Part shown: piece after piece, positions 6,301 through 7,192 of the stretch
How positions within the stretch are numbered: position 1 is the first letter of the stretch
How the letters are laid out: each line of letters begins with the position of its first letter
Assembly: GCA_026990725.1 (NCBI GenBank)
Contig: JALXCX010000116.1
Location: forward strand, 1-7,192
DNA length: 7,192 bases
Reading direction: 5' to 3'
Origin: Desulfobulbaceae bacterium
Lineage (GTDB): Bacteria; Desulfobacterota; Desulfobulbia; Desulfobulbales; Desulfobulbaceae
Program-made: the position numbers and the translations under genes
The notes under the pieces: generated by a model
What the model saw: only the letters and a program-made list of their open reading frames with translations
Told to the model about the DNA's origin: nothing
Database searches by the model: none

Positions 6301-6739
6301 TGCCTATGTGGGGCTCAAAGCAGGACAGGACGCCATGGACAACAGCCTGCCAATGCTTGAATTTGCTGATAAGGCAACTGATTTAAGCGGTGCACACAGG
6401 AAAATTCTCAAAAACATCGGTCAGCAGATTGCCGCAGATAAGGATCAGGACTATGCCATCTGCTCCAAGGCAATGGTTTGGGAATTTGACAGCAAGATCG
6501 GCAAAACAGCTGAAAACGAGAAAAAGATACTCAAAGATACAGCCAAACGTGACAAATTGCTCACTCTCTCCCGGGTTAGAGCAGAAAATGTCTTTGCCTA
6601 CCTGATGGATAACTTCACAATCAATGCAGATCATCTGCTGATCTGCCCTCCATCCATTAACTATGAGCTGGAAGGCAAACCAACAGTCAAGACGCGAAAA
6701 TTAAGTCCAATAAAGGGAATTCAAAATCTGATTCCTTAA
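3341..6739 (+). CDS. AsmA-like / DUF748 inner-membrane-anchored envelope protein
   Basis: This is an 1132-residue protein. Residues 13-15 (KKR) and a transmembrane helix (about 16-38) anchor it with the bulk in the periplasm. The body is long and beta-rich, built from alternating hydrophobic segments of the kind seen in AsmA/TamB-type proteins. These bridge or organise the envelope and are linked to lipid transport and outer-membrane maintenance. A Lys/Glu/Pro-rich linker (about 744-775) precedes the DUF748-typical part: GFTFDD, RNYSLEHISPYV, and DIDLDMPVSGTLSDFSV (938-954). Near the C-terminus LSRVRAENVFAYL (1076-1088) resembles the OmpA-like tail of DUF748 proteins. A hydrophobic Gly/Ala stretch (about 967-992) could be a second membrane-seeking segment. 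ATG 3341 is chosen because the basic residues and helix follow it, and GAGG (3325-3328) or GAAG (3332-3335) can serve as ribosome site. The open frame back to 3173 runs through the hairpin and dyad region and lacks protein-like features. The exact cargo is unknown. Confidence 0.82.
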   Translation: MSQSQTSAAPSSKKRWLLIVAALAFFCLVFVLALPFAVRYSLVRWLLDHGAQSADIQKVHINLFTGIAGVDGLNVQLDNNIVLKDQTINVDLALRSLIKKEGRLETGKISGLILDIEKYPDNTLRVGSISIPQDPNKPEKSSDVSWLFRANHLELENCEIRYTMPGLKHVIHIDHAVLNNIFTGKAHQPGTLQLAGNINGTPVNLTLDRIELKPKLVLGGRINIDGYRLDNLQDFLKESLDPITGAVGLKGSVLFSFTDAGAIATTFDGKLTVARVDIGNSSFSTRSPLLSYNGTIDYNQDNNSGIVIDVNGLLQGDQVRVGVPSAQLEMVEKQLQLDGKTRVTLHNGVTVATNGRLNFAGTTLNLPPMSVAHSGFNWQGLVEYSLAGGSGGQKIHAGGKLAVKSPSYNSGNEGFSLQTGADKVAWDGQVDIDLGSGNEPRTIVTNGLLTGNAYQLTLPDLLDFGEETIFINGKTTLTLGRDDIRVQSQSLQQHRQISVLAANTRSHGTMSWQGRVDFRKKKSDSELVLDGKLNGKELDALLEDQHIRISQQQLDFIPNALRIHIGNKIKVAGKAAFSAESMQINRDKIPLLLLKTIAARQISGTENGGIQVKAVHLADLEIPANKTQPVAVKIPEITIQKTVSTDFKTAATAAVIIKQPRVMETRNQTLLAGLDAISVSNIKVDNPLKVSVASVSAGKGYFFQKTGKDEKPLITLKETKAEKISWSGREGVILDKITLDSLLAEFIRKESEKKTLPKEEATKDKKPTETPLPAVRINSIAVTGPSGFTFDDQTTSVPFFTKFILKNAQVQDIDLAAPDKPFTYSLSGVFDTYSPLDISGTCAPLGDKLVVNSKIRLRNYSLEHISPYVIDTIGTKFVDGQLYITSELKLDGESLDLDNNLVCREIKAQTMSEEAQGALSLPVSLDMALSMLRDSNGDIDLDMPVSGTLSDFSVSKTDIIITALSKALVVAITPYLAYSALGPAGAVAYVGLKAGQDAMDNSLPMLEFADKATDLSGAHRKILKNIGQQIAADKDQDYAICSKAMVWEFDSKIGKTAENEKKILKDTAKRDKLLTLSRVRAENVFAYLMDNFTINADHLLICPPSINYELEGKPTVKTRKLSPIKGIQNLIP

Positions 6740-7140
6740 CCGTTTGTACTTTTTTCATCTTGATAGGTAATTGCTGAAATAAACGCTCCCTGCGGGTCCT
6801 GAAGAACACAAAAACGGCCAACACCAGGAATATCACGCGGTTCGACCAGTATGGTTCCGCCAAGATCCGCAACCTTGCCGGCAACGGCATCGACATCATC
6901 AACAGTGACATAACTCCCCCAGACAGGCGGCATTTCCGGACCATCAGGGGGAGCTGTCATCATGCCACCCACCTCCCGACCTCCAGCTTTAATCATGGTG
7001 TAGGTCATGCCGTCCATGGGCAGATCCTCCATTTGCCAGCCAAAAAGATTTTCATAGAAAACTTTGGCTCCCGCAACGTCAGAGGTTATTAATTCGCACC
7101 AGCTGAAAGCTCCATGTTGTTTGTACTGTTCATCACACAT
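6736..7140 (-). CDS. VOC-superfamily (glyoxalase/bleomycin-resistance fold) protein
   Basis: This 134-residue protein has the paired beta-alpha-beta pattern of VOC proteins. Visible pieces are HGAFSWCELITSDVAGAKVFYENLFGW (in two runs: HGAFSWCELITSD, residues 9-21, and VAGAKVFYENLFGW, 22-35), YTMIKAGGREVGGMM (about 47-61), WGSYVTVDDVDAV (about 74-86), and IPGVGRFCVLQDPQGA (about 104-119). These match the Cfp30B-like/hydroxylase-type subgroup. VOC members bind a metal with residues on paired strands; H9 or E16 and residues near D114 are candidates, but a catalytic reaction cannot be named. It has no signal peptide, so it is cytoplasmic. GAGGAG ends 6 bases before the start and fixes ATG 7140. 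The gene is convergent with the AsmA-like gene and overlaps it by 4 bp, with no terminator between them. It is probably functionally unrelated to its neighbours. Confidence 0.88.
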   Translation of the reverse strand: MCDEQYKQHGAFSWCELITSDVAGAKVFYENLFGWQMEDLPMDGMTYTMIKAGGREVGGMMTAPPDGPEMPPVWGSYVTVDDVDAVAGKVADLGGTILVEPRDIPGVGRFCVLQDPQGAFISAITYQDEKSTNG

Positions 7141-7146
7141 ACTGTT

Positions 7147-7152
7147 CTCCTC
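7147..7152 (-). promoter_or_regulatory. Ribosome binding site of the VOC protein gene
   Basis: On the minus strand GAGGAG lies 6 bases upstream of ATG 7140-7138 and decides that start. I see no convincing promoter in the 40 bases left before the window edge, though GTTATG occurs twice there in direct orientation. Confidence 0.7.
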
Positions 7153-7192
7153 GGGTTATGGTCTACAGGACGTTATGAGGAAACAATAGGCA

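Overview
The window comes from a Gram-negative bacterium. It encodes a large inner-membrane-anchored AsmA/DUF748-type envelope protein, a secreted protein with a Sec signal peptide, and a copper-type P1B ATPase. The mixed GC content and the style of these proteins suggest a Desulfobacterota-like organism (Desulfobulbus or Geobacter relatives). That taxonomic guess rests on impression only and is weak.

Layout. (1) Positions 1-745, minus strand: the N-terminal 248 residues of a copper-translocating P-type ATPase with three heavy-metal-associated (HMA) domains, cut by the window edge. (2) Positions 892-1498, plus strand: an AT-rich type II toxin-antitoxin pair (BrnT-family toxin, then a ribbon-helix-helix antitoxin). 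The promoter is well formed, contains palindromes, and would give an almost leaderless toxin mRNA. (3) Positions 1499-1808: intergenic, holding a 125-bp miniature transposable element (1617-1741). It has 25-bp terminal inverted repeats starting GTAA and a perfect 8-bp target duplication, which points to an IS66-type transposase as mobiliser. (4) Positions 1809-3119: a two-gene unit, a membrane-spanning XRE regulator with an extracytoplasmic EF-hand loop followed by a small secreted protein. By eye the secreted protein resembles the regulator's own extracytoplasmic domain. (5) Positions 3123-3340: a terminator-like hairpin and an 18-bp dyad. (6) Positions 3341-6739: an 1132-residue AsmA-like/DUF748 protein. 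(7) Positions 6736-7140, minus strand: a VOC/glyoxalase-fold protein convergent with it, the two stop codons sharing one TTAA.

How the genes may work together. The toxin-antitoxin pair and the miniature element look like an accessory insertion between the copper ATPase and the regulator operon. The regulator, the secreted protein and the DUF748 protein are co-oriented and all concern the cell envelope. The regulator could sense a periplasmic signal (possibly calcium, or binding of the small secreted partner) through its extracytoplasmic domain and pass it to its cytoplasmic DNA-binding domain. That model is inference. The most novel signals are this regulator/secreted-partner pair and the miniature element immediately upstream of it.
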